A stretch of DNA of 64,000 nucleotides from Castellaniella ginsengisoli. Its GTDB lineage: Bacteria; Pseudomonadota; Gammaproteobacteria; Burkholderiales; Burkholderiaceae_B. The translations under genes and the position numbers were made by a program. How positions within the stretch are numbered: the stretch's first letter is position 1; the number at the start of each line of letters is the position of its first letter. The notes under the pieces were generated by a model. That model was not told the DNA's origin and made no database searches. It worked only from the letters and a program-made list of their open reading frames with translations. Location: the NCBI RefSeq assembly GCF_039523235.1, contig NZ_BAAAEX010000010.1; one strand, written 5' to 3'. Shown here one piece after another: positions 25,004 to 33,816 of this stretch.

Positions 25004-26127
25004 CCGTGGCTGCGCGTGCGGATTCCCCCTTGATGGAGATCGACCTGGATCGTCTGGCGGGCAATTGGCAGACGGTCCGCGACCGATACACCGGCGCCGC
25101 TCTGGGCGCCGTCGTCAAGTGCAATGCCTACGGGCTGGGGCTGGAACCGGTTGTCGCGACACTGTCGCACCGAGGTTGTCGGCAATACTGGACCCTGGGC
25201 TACGATGAGGCCTGTCGCGTGCGCGCGCTGGCGCCGGCCGCCGAAGTCTTCGTTCTGACCGGCCTGCGCGGTGCGTCGGCGAGAGACTGCCGGACTCAGC
25301 GCCTGATCCCCGTGCTCAACGATCTGGATGAGATCGCGCAAGCGCGCCGCGCGGGCGCCTTGACGGTCGCCATCGCGCTGGACACCGGCCTGGGGCGCCT
25401 GGGCCTGAGGCCCGAGGCGGTTGCGCGCCTCGCGAAGCAGGGGTTGGCGCCGTTGCGGGTGCGCGCCTGGATCACCCAGCCGGCCAGCTTCAGCGCGCCC
25501 GAGGGGGCGGACGGGCAGAATCTGCACGACCGCTTTCTGGATTTGATCGCGCCGTTGCCCCGGGCCGCCCGCAGCCTGGCCATCTCGGCAAGCGTCTTCA
25601 CATGCCCCGAGCATCATCTCGACATGGCCCGCGTGGGCAGCGCCCTGTACGGCGTGGACACGAGCCCCTCGCTGGACCTGCCCCTGCTGCCCGTAGCCAG
25701 TTTGCGCGCGCCGGTTCTGCAGGTCGCCGACCTGCCTGCCGGGGCCGGTATTGGCTATGATCGGCAATTCCGCTGCCCGGGCCCCATGCGCGTCGCAACC
25801 CTGGGCATCGGCTACGCCCATGGCCTGCCCTATGCCTTGATGAGCCGCGGCGCGGTGTATTTTGGCCCGTATCGTGCGCCTGTCGTGGGCGGCGTTTCCA
25901 TGGGGCTGATCGGCGTGGACGTGACCGGGCTGCCGGTCGACCTGGCCATTCCGGGACAATGGGCCGAGATATTCGGCGAACACCAGCGGCTCGAAACCCT
26001 GGCGGCGCTGGCCGGCCTGCCCGCCAACGCTATGCTGATCGCGACCGCCACCGGGTGTGGCAGACGCTATCATGCTGCTCGTCCTGACCAGCCCTTTGCC
26101 TCTCGTCTGTCGGAAAGCCTGCCATGA
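25000..26127 (+). CDS. alr: Alanine racemase homologue embedded in the btrU operon
   Basis: A 375-residue PLP-dependent fold III protein. PLP lysine K40 is in VVKCNAYGLG, the catalytic tyrosine Y253 is in GIGYDRQF, and the pyridine-facing Arg is in MARVGSALYG. One deviation: the usual S-M-D motif reads GGVSMG, so the Asp is Gly, which may alter activity or substrate. It may interconvert L- and D-alanine (or another amino acid) and feed the sensors of the operon, or have become a regulatory protein. It is translationally coupled to the genes on both sides. A housekeeping alr probably exists elsewhere. Confidence 0.85.
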   Translation: MTVAARADSPLMEIDLDRLAGNWQTVRDRYTGAALGAVVKCNAYGLGLEPVVATLSHRGCRQYWTLGYDEACRVRALAPAAEVFVLTGLRGASARDCRTQRLIPVLNDLDEIAQARRAGALTVAIALDTGLGRLGLRPEAVARLAKQGLAPLRVRAWITQPASFSAPEGADGQNLHDRFLDLIAPLPRAARSLAISASVFTCPEHHLDMARVGSALYGVDTSPSLDLPLLPVASLRAPVLQVADLPAGAGIGYDRQFRCPGPMRVATLGIGYAHGLPYALMSRGAVYFGPYRAPVVGGVSMGLIGVDVTGLPVDLAIPGQWAEIFGEHQRLETLAALAGLPANAMLIATATGCGRRYHAARPDQPFASRLSESLP

Positions 26128-26870
26128 AGACTCCATTGCTCCTGATCCTGACCTTGGCCTGCTGCGCGCTGGTCGCCGTATTCGGCGCCACCCTGTTGAC
26201 CGTGCGCATCGAGCAGCAGGCCATCGACCAGACGCGCGAGGCCCATGAAGAGTACGTGCTCGGAAACCTGCGCAATACCGTCGAGGCCAATCTGACCCTG
26301 GGGCTGAGTCTGGAGCAGAGCTCCAGCCTGCAGCGGCTGATCGAACGCGAAAAATCCGGCATGCCGGACATCCGGGACATCAACATCTATGGCGAGTCGC
26401 GTCAGGTGCTCTACAGCACGGACCAGGGAAAGCTGGGCAGCGCCATACCGGAGGCGTGGGCACGGGGGGCCGATTCCAAGGGCGTCTGGTGCATCGATGA
26501 TCAGCATGTGCGCAGTTGCGGCGTCGTGTTGCGCGATGAGCTGGGGCGCCAGGCGGGCGGCCTGGTCCTGGTGGCGCCGCATGCGGCGCAGGCTTACAGC
26601 CTGCAGGCCTGGCTTGCCCGGGGTTTGCCTACGCTGGCGCTGGCGGCGCTGGCCATGCTGGTGTCGGGCCTGGGGGGAGTCTGGCTGGCGCGCCGCCGCC
26701 TGCGGCCGTTTGCGCAGCTTGGCGCAATTCTGCGGGGCGAGGCGTCTCCCGGCGGGGATCGGGACCCCCTGGTCGCCGCCGCCCGACGGGCCGGCGAACG
26801 CCATCGGGCCACCTTGCAGGCCCTGGACGGGAAGTTGCAGCAGTTGAAGGAGCTGGACCATGCCGAATAA
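26124..26870 (+). CDS. Small membrane sensor protein with one extracytoplasmic module
   Basis: 248 residues. TM1 (~4-26), a periplasmic module (~30-160) with LGLSLEQ at 59-65 and a VLYSTD strand, TM2 (~165-190) and a short charged cytoplasmic tail. It has no kinase, cyclase or phosphatase domain. It looks like a free-standing copy of the N-terminal quarter of BtrU, whose gene it overlaps by 11 bp. The likely role is a co-sensor that pairs with BtrU. It could correspond to the accessory gene called btrX in Bordetella, but I cannot confirm that. Confidence 0.7.
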   Translation: MKTPLLLILTLACCALVAVFGATLLTVRIEQQAIDQTREAHEEYVLGNLRNTVEANLTLGLSLEQSSSLQRLIEREKSGMPDIRDINIYGESRQVLYSTDQGKLGSAIPEAWARGADSKGVWCIDDQHVRSCGVVLRDELGRQAGGLVLVAPHAAQAYSLQAWLARGLPTLALAALAMLVSGLGGVWLARRRLRPFAQLGAILRGEASPGGDRDPLVAAARRAGERHRATLQALDGKLQQLKELDHAE

Positions 26871-29691
26871 CCGAGGTGTCCGGGTCTGGCTGCGCGATGC
26901 CGTCGGAGGGTTCCTGATCATTCTGGTTGCGGCGAGCCTGGCCAGCGGCATTCTGCTCGGGCGCCTCCAGGATACTGTGGCATCCGCCGTGCAAGAGCAA
27001 TCCCGCGATCTGGCCACATCGGTCGGGCACGCCCTGGGCAGGCAGTTCATCCGTGCAGCCCAGTTGGGCATTCCGCTGGACGCCATCCCGGCCATCAGCC
27101 GCAGCCTGGAGGGCACGCTGGAGCATGTGCCTCAGCTCACCCTCATCGAACTGACCGATGACAGTGGCAATATTCTGGGGGTCGCCCGGCGCACCGATGC
27201 GGGCGCGGCGGCGTCTGTCAGTACGGAGCTGCAAGCCGGCTCGCAGAGGATCGGCACCTTGAGGGTCGAGGCATCGCCCCCGGTGCTGAGCGGTTCGCAC
27301 GTATCCCTGCTGGGCAGCATGCTGTGGCTGGTCCTGCCCTTGGCGCTGCTGGGCGGTCTGTGCTCTGCGCTTCACGGCGCCCGTCTCCGGCGTCATCGGC
27401 GCGCCCTGATGACTTTGCTCGAGACGGCGCCCGATGATCTGATTGCGCCGGTCCCGGGCCCCCGTCCCGAAACTTACGACATTCTTGGCCAGGCCTGGGA
27501 CAGCCTGCAGGCGGTGGCGGCCAGCGTCGCGCGACAGCGGGCCGACCTGGCGCATCGGGCCGAATCCTTGCTGGCCGTCGATTTCGACGGACGGGCGCGG
27601 CCCCGACTCGAAGCTCTGGGCATCCTGCCCCCGGGGCCCGCGCCACGCGTGCAGATCGCTCCGCCGAACCGCTCCCGCCGCCTGTCGCTGCGCCTGCGCC
27701 TGACGCTCATCATCGCTTTGGGCTTCGCCTTGGTGATCGGGTCGCTGTCAGGCCTGCAGGCCCTGAGAGAACACTTGCTGCGTCAGCAGGCCGCCAACCT
27801 CGGCCTGGAAGACCAGAGCGCCCTTTGGACACAGTTCCTGGTGTCCCAGACGAGGGACATCTCCGGACGCCTGCATGCCCTGACACCCCGGCTGGATGTC
27901 TCGGGCGGCCCCTCGAAGGCGCGGCCCGGCCCGGAACCCTCGTTGGACTACCTGGCTCTCGTCGATCCCAATCGCCAGGTGTATGTCCTGCAGGGCGCTG
28001 CCACCGAGGCTGCCCCGCTGGACGCCGGAACGCTGGACAACGTGCTGTCCGGAGGAAAAGCCAGGGGATTGCGCAATCTGGACGACAACCTGACCATGCT
28101 GCTGGCCGCTCAGCCTGTCCAGCTGCAGGGCGGAACCTGGGCGTTGATCGGCGGGCGCACCCTGGAACGGGCCGCGCAGCAGATCGATCCGCTCAGAGAC
28201 GACGAAGACTATAGCGTCCACTTCCTGAATTCCCGGGGGCGCCTGGTCGCCAGCACCGGCCCCAGCCAGTGGTCGCGCCTCGGTCTGGTGCTGGCGGTGC
28301 AGGATGTGCAATACCGGACCCTGGAGGACCGGGACAAGATCCTGCTGTTGACGGCGACGCCCGTCACCAGCATCTCCGGCAGCGCAGGCGGTTTGTTCCT
28401 GTCGCTCAAGGATGTCACGACCCTGATGAAACCCAGCATGACGCTGGGCAGGCTCACGCTGCTGCTGGCCGCTGGCCTGGCGATCCTGGGGCTGGTGCTG
28501 ATCCACCGGATCATCTGGCGCAGCTTCCGGCCGCTGCAGGATTCCCTCCAGACGCTGGATGAACTCAGCGGTTCGCCGGAGAAAACGGCCGGGCGATCCG
28601 CAACGGGTGGCCGGGACGAGATCGAAAGCGTGGGGCGCAGCATCGCCGCCTTCCGCCACAAGACGCAGCAACTGGCGCGCGATCAGGCGCAGCAGGCGCG
28701 TATCCGCCGTCTCCAGGAGGCCGTCATGGCCAGCGAACTGCGGGCCCTGGCCGATTCGATGGATTCGGTGAGCCGCCAGGAGGTCCAGGCGCTGATCGAC
28801 CGGCTGGGTCATGCGTCCGAGGAAGGCGGCGGCTTGCGGCGTCTGGCCGAGGTCATGGGCGACCTGCGCCGCCGGCTGGTCGAGCAGCACCAGCGGCTGT
28901 CCGACATGGTGATCGAACTGCGCGATGCCCTGATCACCAAGACGAAGCTGGCCGGGCTGCAGCAGGAGCTGCAGATCGCCAGCGCCGTGCAGCTCAGCAT
29001 CCTGCCGCGCACCATGCCGGACGATCCACGCATGGAGCTCGATTGCCGGATCATCCCGGCCCGCGACGTGGGGGGGGATTTCTACGATTTCTACATGCTC
29101 GACCCGCATCATCTGGGGTTCGTCATCGCCGACGTCTCGGGCAAGGGCATCCCCGCCGCCCTGTTCATGGCCATCTCGCGCACCTTGCTGAAGTCCACGG
29201 CGCGCTTCGTCCGCCGGCCGGCGGACTGCGTCCAGCGCGTCAATGCGCTGCTGGCCGCCGAGAACGAGCAAATGTTGTTCGTGACCCTGTTCTACGCAAC
29301 GCTGGACCTGCGCGATGGCCGGCTGGACTACGTCAATGCCGGCCATCATATGCCTTGGCTGATCGATGAACGGGGCGAATTGTCGGTCGTGCCGCCGACG
29401 CAGGGCATTGCCGTGGGGATCGAAGAGGATATGCCCTATGTCCAGAAGACCCTGTACCTGAAGCCGGGCGACCGCCTGTACCTGTATACGGACGGCATCA
29501 CCGAAGCCTTCAATCCCGAGGGTCGGGTTTTTGGCGAGGAGCGTCTGGCCGGCCTGTTGCGCGCGCAAGATCCGGATGCGCCGTTGAACGTTCTGATCGA
29601 TGCGGTGATCGCCGATGTGCGCGCATTCGAAGACGGCACCGATCCGACCGACGATGTGACCAGCCTGTGCCTGCGCTATCGGGGCGGGTGA
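26860..29691 (+). CDS. btrU: PP2C-type serine phosphatase of the partner-switching circuit
   Basis: 943 residues. First unit: TM (~15-36), sensor module with LGIPLDAI at 69-76, TM (~150-172). Second unit: TM (~275-298), a larger periplasmic domain (~300-520), TM (~525-548), HAMP (~549-605). A coiled coil follows, then an RsbU/SpoIIE phosphatase (~705-943) with metal-binding D736-VGG-D740, ADVSGKGIPAALFM, LYTDGITEA and a final DDVT. It is predicted to dephosphorylate BtrV, which then captures BtrW and frees BtrS, as described for Bordetella BtrU. The N-terminal extra sensor unit looks like a duplicate of the preceding protein. Confidence 0.9.
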   Translation: MPNNRGVRVWLRDAVGGFLIILVAASLASGILLGRLQDTVASAVQEQSRDLATSVGHALGRQFIRAAQLGIPLDAIPAISRSLEGTLEHVPQLTLIELTDDSGNILGVARRTDAGAAASVSTELQAGSQRIGTLRVEASPPVLSGSHVSLLGSMLWLVLPLALLGGLCSALHGARLRRHRRALMTLLETAPDDLIAPVPGPRPETYDILGQAWDSLQAVAASVARQRADLAHRAESLLAVDFDGRARPRLEALGILPPGPAPRVQIAPPNRSRRLSLRLRLTLIIALGFALVIGSLSGLQALREHLLRQQAANLGLEDQSALWTQFLVSQTRDISGRLHALTPRLDVSGGPSKARPGPEPSLDYLALVDPNRQVYVLQGAATEAAPLDAGTLDNVLSGGKARGLRNLDDNLTMLLAAQPVQLQGGTWALIGGRTLERAAQQIDPLRDDEDYSVHFLNSRGRLVASTGPSQWSRLGLVLAVQDVQYRTLEDRDKILLLTATPVTSISGSAGGLFLSLKDVTTLMKPSMTLGRLTLLLAAGLAILGLVLIHRIIWRSFRPLQDSLQTLDELSGSPEKTAGRSATGGRDEIESVGRSIAAFRHKTQQLARDQAQQARIRRLQEAVMASELRALADSMDSVSRQEVQALIDRLGHASEEGGGLRRLAEVMGDLRRRLVEQHQRLSDMVIELRDALITKTKLAGLQQELQIASAVQLSILPRTMPDDPRMELDCRIIPARDVGGDFYDFYMLDPHHLGFVIADVSGKGIPAALFMAISRTLLKSTARFVRRPADCVQRVNALLAAENEQMLFVTLFYATLDLRDGRLDYVNAGHHMPWLIDERGELSVVPPTQGIAVGIEEDMPYVQKTLYLKPGDRLYLYTDGITEAFNPEGRVFGEERLAGLLRAQDPDAPLNVLIDAVIADVRAFEDGTDPTDDVTSLCLRYRGG

Positions 29692-29702
29692 CGCGTGTGG
29701 CC

Positions 29703-29730
29703 GCCGTCCGGGGCAGGGTTCGCGGACGGC
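29703..29730. terminator. Hairpin between convergent btrU and btrW
   Basis: An 8-bp stem GCCGTCCG (29703-29710) pairs with 29723-29730 across a 12-nt loop in the 42-bp gap between convergent genes. It lacks a T-tract, so it is only a possible bidirectional terminator. Confidence 0.35.
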
Positions 29731-29733
29731 GCC

Positions 29734-30159
29734 TCAGGCGATGGTCATGACCAGCGTCAGGCAGTTCCAGCCGTCCTGATGCCGGTAGTCGAGCGTGTCC
29801 AGGTAATGCCGCATCAACCGCACTCCGTGCCCGCCGACCTGGGCTTCGTCCAGGCAGGCGACCAGGGACGGCGGGTCGCCCGCCGTGGGGTCGTAGGGGC
29901 GCCCGTTGTCGCGCAGTTCGATCTTGATGCGCGTGTCGTCGGCCTGGCAGGAGACGGTGATGGCCGGCGTGCCCGGTCCGGGAGGATCGAAGGCATAGGT
30001 CACGACATTGGTCAGCGCTTCGTCGAGCGAGAGCGTCAGGCCGAACGTGACCCGGGGGGGCCAGCCCAGGCGTTCGGCGAGATCCTCGATCCATTGCAGG
30101 GCGAGCGGGATCGCACCCAGGTCGGCGGGCAGGGCGAGCGTGTCGTGGCTGTCGGGCAT
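29734..30159 (-). CDS. btrW: Anti-sigma/anti-anti-sigma switch kinase (RsbW-like)
   Basis: 141 residues of a single GHKL ATPase domain: N-box DEALTNVVTYAF, G1 DNGRPYD and G2 GGHGVRLMR. In the Bordetella circuit BtrW phosphorylates BtrV and, when free, inhibits type III gene expression. The start at 30159 is the first ATG giving a domain of normal length. It follows the lipoprotein gene by 25 bp on the same strand and is convergent to btrU, so kinase and phosphatase are in separate transcripts. Confidence 0.88.
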   Translation of the reverse strand: MPDSHDTLALPADLGAIPLALQWIEDLAERLGWPPRVTFGLTLSLDEALTNVVTYAFDPPGPGTPAITVSCQADDTRIKIELRDNGRPYDPTAGDPPSLVACLDEAQVGGHGVRLMRHYLDTLDYRHQDGWNCLTLVMTIA

Positions 30160-30184
30160 GGGAGATCCGGTGCGAGCCGGCGGC

Positions 30185-30712
30185 TTATTGAGGCGCGTCG
30201 CCCCGGATGCGTGCGGCCAGGTCGGCGGCCACCTCGGCAGAAGGGACCTCGAAGGCCAGAATGCCGCGATCCAGCGTGCCGGAAATGCGGGGGGCGGCCA
30301 CCAGTTCGCGGCCAATGACCAGGGCCAGCAAGCCGCCGATATTCTGGCGGCTGACGGCGCCGAGCCGTTCGGCGCCGGCGGGCGTCAGGCGCAACCCGAC
30401 GAAATGCCCGCCTTGGCGGTCGGAGAGGGCGGCGGCTTCGGTCAGGTCTTCGCGGGCGAGAATGGGGCGGGCATGGAGATAGACCGTGCCCTCAGGAACC
30501 GGAACGGCGACCAGTTGGTCGCCGGGCGCCGATTGGGCGAGGTAGATGGCGACCGGCTGCACGATGCGCATGGCGTCAGCGGTCGAGCCGGAGGCGGCTT
30601 GTTGCGTGTCGAGCGGCGCTGTACGGGATGCCGAGGGGAGATTCTGGCATCCTGCGAGGACCAGCAAGGAGAACAGCAGGAAGAGAGCGGAGAAACGGGT
30701 TGTCACGTGCAT
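30185..30712 (-). CDS. Outer-membrane-type lipoprotein with a SecD head-like domain
   Basis: 175 residues. The signal ends in lipobox LVLAGC, and the next residues are QN, not Asp, which suggests outer-membrane sorting. The C-terminal half (NIGGLLALVIGRELVAAPRI, then FEVPSAEVAADLAARIRG) resembles the P1 head of SecD and related lipoproteins. It is the first gene of the leftward unit with btrW and has a motif like the BtrS promoter upstream. It might be a secretin pilotin or an envelope sensor for the circuit; neither is proven. I did not recognise a named orthologue. Confidence 0.65.
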   Translation of the reverse strand: MHVTTRFSALFLLFSLLVLAGCQNLPSASRTAPLDTQQAASGSTADAMRIVQPVAIYLAQSAPGDQLVAVPVPEGTVYLHARPILAREDLTEAAALSDRQGGHFVGLRLTPAGAERLGAVSRQNIGGLLALVIGRELVAAPRISGTLDRGILAFEVPSAEVAADLAARIRGDAPQ

Positions 30713-30829
30713 GGTGATGGCTTGGAAGGCCTGAGGGGGTGGAAACCGTCCGCCGCATGAATGCCGCCCTGTGGGAATTGCCGTCGGGGGCTGTGATTCG
30801 GTAGCCGGTCGGCGTGTACTCGCGCCGTC

Positions 30830-30857
30830 ATTAGAAACTATACACATGGACCGTTCC
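30830..30857 (-). promoter_or_regulatory. Possible BtrS-type promoter of lipoprotein-btrW
   Basis: On the minus strand GGAAC (30857-30853) is followed after 16 nt by TTCTAAT (30836-30830). This is one base shorter than the common spacing and one mismatch from TACTAAT. It lies about 120 bp upstream of the lipoprotein start in a 263-bp divergent intergenic region. Weaker than the other sites. Confidence 0.4.
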
Positions 30858-30905
30858 CAAGCCAATGGCCATGTTGAGCTCGGGGATTAAACGTCGCACC
30901 GTGGT

Positions 30906-30935
30906 GGAACTTGCCCTATGAGGCGGGTTACTCAT
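30906..30935 (+). promoter_or_regulatory. Predicted BtrS-type promoter of the SopB-like effector gene
   Basis: GGAAC at 30906-30910, 18-nt spacer, TACTCAT at 30929-30935, about 40 bp upstream of the effector ATG. The spacer is one base longer than at most sites, but the -10-like part is identical to the consensus. Together with the minus-strand site it makes this intergenic region a divergent pair. Confidence 0.55.
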
Positions 30936-30975
30936 CGCCATGTAATGGACTTTGAACAATAGATGGAGAGATGCG

Positions 30976-33771
30976 ATGGCACTCGGTCTCGAGGGTTTCA
31001 GACAACTGGGCAGCGGAGTCTTCGAGCGGGAAATCCGCCGGAATCCCCAGGGGCAGGAGGGTGTGCGCCAAAGCGGCCTGTCGCGTCTGGTCGGCCGCAT
31101 CCAGGGCTGGTTCCGCTCGCCCCAGGAGCAGCAGGCACGGGTCCAGGAGCGCATTCAGGTCAAACAGGCTTTCCTGGGCCTGCTTGAGAAGACCGAGGGC
31201 CAGGCCGGCGCCCTGCGGGCGCTGCGGGCTTGCGGCCTGCCGCGCGATTGGGCCAACAATGACCGCCCCCTGACGAATCACCAGATTGGCAAGATCCTGA
31301 ACAAGGCCCAGGAATACCGGCTGCAGGTGGTGCGGCACAACGAATCCTTGCTGGGCCAGACGCTGCGTGGTCTGGAAGGCCCGGAACTGCGCGACGAGCG
31401 GGCGGCCGTCATCCGTGCCGTGCGCAACGACTCCCGCTATGGCAACACCCCCTTGAGCCGGACGGACGTCCAGTCCCTGCGGACCCGTGCCGAGACCGAG
31501 CTGCGTGAATTGCGCGCCGGGCAGTGCGGGGAGCGTTTCCCGGAGCTCACGCAACTGATCCAGGATGCGCCCAAGGGCAGCCCGCTGTCGCGGATCGAGC
31601 TCAATCCCGCGCGTCTCACCGAAGGCCTGCGCCAGGTGTATGGCGGAGGCCCGCGGCATGATCCGCAGGTGGCGCAGGCCCTGGAGCATCTGGACCGGAC
31701 CACGGAATTGCTGGGGCGGCAAGCCTGGAACCAGGACAGTCTGCAGGGGCTGTCCGATGAATTGGGGCATCAGCGCGACGACCTGGGCGTCTGCCAGGGC
31801 GGTTTGCGCGATGGCATGGAGACGCTCCGAAGCGAGTTGGACACGCTGACGGAAGAACTGAACGAGGTCGATCGGGGTCTCCAGGAGGCGCTCGTGGGCT
31901 CCCGCGAGGCGAAAACGCTCCAGACGCGCAAGGACGCGCTCGAGGGGCAGATCCGGTTCGGCAATGAAAAACTGTCCGTCAGCCAGGCGCTGGTTCACGA
32001 GATGGACCGCCAGATCGGCCTGCTCGATGCCAAGCGTGGCTATGTCGATGAAATGCGCCTGACCGATCCGCTGACCAACCGCTCCGTCAAGCATAGCGAC
32101 CTGATCTGGGCTCAGGCGGGTAATCATTTGCTGGATCGCTTGAGCGAGGAGGCCCGGGGGGGAGATCCCGCGCTCACGGAAGAGCAGTTGGGCGCCTTGG
32201 CGCAGGTCCGCGGCCAGTGGACGCAACTGTGCGAAGCGCGCAGCCAGGCCTACCGGGACAGTGACGATGTCAGTACGCTGCAGCCCATTGAGGCGCCCAG
32301 CAAGTCGAACAAGGACACGCACCCCATCGTCCAGGGAAAGCGCGACACGATGCAGGACTTGCGCGCCCGCCTCGAGGGCATCGGTATCCCCCGGAATACG
32401 CTCGATGCGCTGTTCTCCAAGTCCAGCATGACGCGCAGCGAACGTCAGGCCCTGGCGGGGCTGGAAACCTGGCAGCCCGTGATGCGCGACATGCCCGTGA
32501 TGCGCGACGGTGTGATACGCACCTACAAGAGCGAGGTCGTGCCGGCCCAGTTCATTGGCCACGAATTGGGCGTCGATCTGGGCGGGGGCCGGATCGGCGG
32601 GGTGTCCGCGGGCGTCAAGGACAGCGAGGATCATGCCCGCAACCTCAAGGTCAGCCGCTTGCGCGATCCCGATGGTCAGGTGATGACCACGGTGGTGGGC
32701 CATGGCGTGCTGGATATGTGGGGCGTGGAAGGCGGCAATGATCGGCAGACCTCCAATGAGCGCGGCGCGCGTGAAGTGCTTGAGGTCGCCCTGACCAGCA
32801 ACGAACGCCTGCGCGGCGTGCTGACCGATCCCGAACGGCCGCAGGATGCCCCGCCCCCCCGGCTGGTGCACGTCAGCGTCAACCTGATCTCGCCCGATTC
32901 GCTGCGCGACAATCTGGGCATTCGGGATTACCAGGAACGCACCTACACGCAAAACCAGTTCCGGGCCTTCGAGGCTAATTCGGGGCCGGGGCAGACTTTG
33001 CGGGTGTTTGATCCGAACAATCCGGCGCAACGGGGCGAGGCTCGGACGGTGAATGTGGACGCCATCACGTTCTCGTTCGGCATCAACGCCATTTCCACCG
33101 GCGGACGCGAAATGTTCATGCGCGTCTGGAACAATGTGCACAAGCACAACACCGCCAACATGATCAAGCTGGTGGGCGACCTGGGCGAGGGGAGATTCGG
33201 CGCCCGGGGCGTGCGGCCGGGCGGCTTCGTCGGCGAGGTCTATGATCGCCTGGAGGCTGTGGTCAACGATCCGGGCACGCCGCCCGGTCAGTTGGCGAAG
33301 GCCGAGGGTCTCATGGCCCAATTGCGCGGCCAGACCGATCTGGTGCGCACCCTGTTCACGGAGGAATCCTTCCGGACGGGCAACGGCGACACGGCCAAGA
33401 TGGGCCGCGAGATCCTGGTGCTGCAAGGCCTGGCCGAACAGGGTCTGGGTCTGGTCGGGGCAACCGACTTGGCCGGTACGATGTCCAAGGGCTGCAAGAG
33501 CGACAAGGACCGGGGCGGCGTCACCGATGTCGAACTCAAGGCCAAGCTGATCCTGCGCGATCTGGGCGGCGAGATGAATCCCGACGAGCGCCTGCAGGGC
33601 GACGACCAAGGCGTTTACTATACGGTCAGCTCCAGTTCGGGCCAGCTCGAGAACCAGCGCTGGAACACGGGCATGGGCGGCAGCAAGGAAGCCGGCCACC
33701 TGAAAGAACGGCTGCCCGATCCCGAAGTCCGGCAATTTCTCTGCGGGCTGGGCAAGTTCGCCAAGGCTTGA
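30976..33771 (+). CDS. SopB/IpgD-like phosphoinositide phosphatase, candidate type III effector
   Basis: 931 residues from an ATG with GGAGAG upstream, without a signal peptide. Residues ~250-370 are a Glu/Gln/Leu-rich coiled coil. The C-terminal third carries the two SopB/IpgD motifs: FGIN at 701-704 (motif 1, NFGVN in relatives) and CKSDKDR at C840-R846 (motif 2, the CX5R loop CKSGKDR in relatives). A downstream NTGMGGSK lies at 897-904. The spacing between motifs (136 residues) fits that family. Gly and Thr of the usual CKSGKDRTG are Asp and Gly here, but catalytic Cys, Lys and Arg remain. Predicted role: hydrolysis of host phosphoinositides or inositol phosphates. Two CesT-type chaperone genes follow. 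The N-terminal 600 residues have no recognised function and may hold another activity. Confidence 0.75.
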   Translation: MALGLEGFRQLGSGVFEREIRRNPQGQEGVRQSGLSRLVGRIQGWFRSPQEQQARVQERIQVKQAFLGLLEKTEGQAGALRALRACGLPRDWANNDRPLTNHQIGKILNKAQEYRLQVVRHNESLLGQTLRGLEGPELRDERAAVIRAVRNDSRYGNTPLSRTDVQSLRTRAETELRELRAGQCGERFPELTQLIQDAPKGSPLSRIELNPARLTEGLRQVYGGGPRHDPQVAQALEHLDRTTELLGRQAWNQDSLQGLSDELGHQRDDLGVCQGGLRDGMETLRSELDTLTEELNEVDRGLQEALVGSREAKTLQTRKDALEGQIRFGNEKLSVSQALVHEMDRQIGLLDAKRGYVDEMRLTDPLTNRSVKHSDLIWAQAGNHLLDRLSEEARGGDPALTEEQLGALAQVRGQWTQLCEARSQAYRDSDDVSTLQPIEAPSKSNKDTHPIVQGKRDTMQDLRARLEGIGIPRNTLDALFSKSSMTRSERQALAGLETWQPVMRDMPVMRDGVIRTYKSEVVPAQFIGHELGVDLGGGRIGGVSAGVKDSEDHARNLKVSRLRDPDGQVMTTVVGHGVLDMWGVEGGNDRQTSNERGAREVLEVALTSNERLRGVLTDPERPQDAPPPRLVHVSVNLISPDSLRDNLGIRDYQERTYTQNQFRAFEANSGPGQTLRVFDPNNPAQRGEARTVNVDAITFSFGINAISTGGREMFMRVWNNVHKHNTANMIKLVGDLGEGRFGARGVRPGGFVGEVYDRLEAVVNDPGTPPGQLAKAEGLMAQLRGQTDLVRTLFTEESFRTGNGDTAKMGREILVLQGLAEQGLGLVGATDLAGTMSKGCKSDKDRGGVTDVELKAKLILRDLGGEMNPDERLQGDDQGVYYTVSSSSGQLENQRWNTGMGGSKEAGHLKERLPDPEVRQFLCGLGKFAKA

Positions 33772-33816
33772 TCCCGCTGCACCGATCCGATATTCCTCGA
33801 TTCACAGGAGCACTGC

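Noticed and set aside
30928..33735. A 935-codon minus-strand frame opposite the SopB-like gene
   Set aside because: The plus-strand frame has SopB motifs, a ribosome site and a chaperone neighbour. The minus frame has no motifs.
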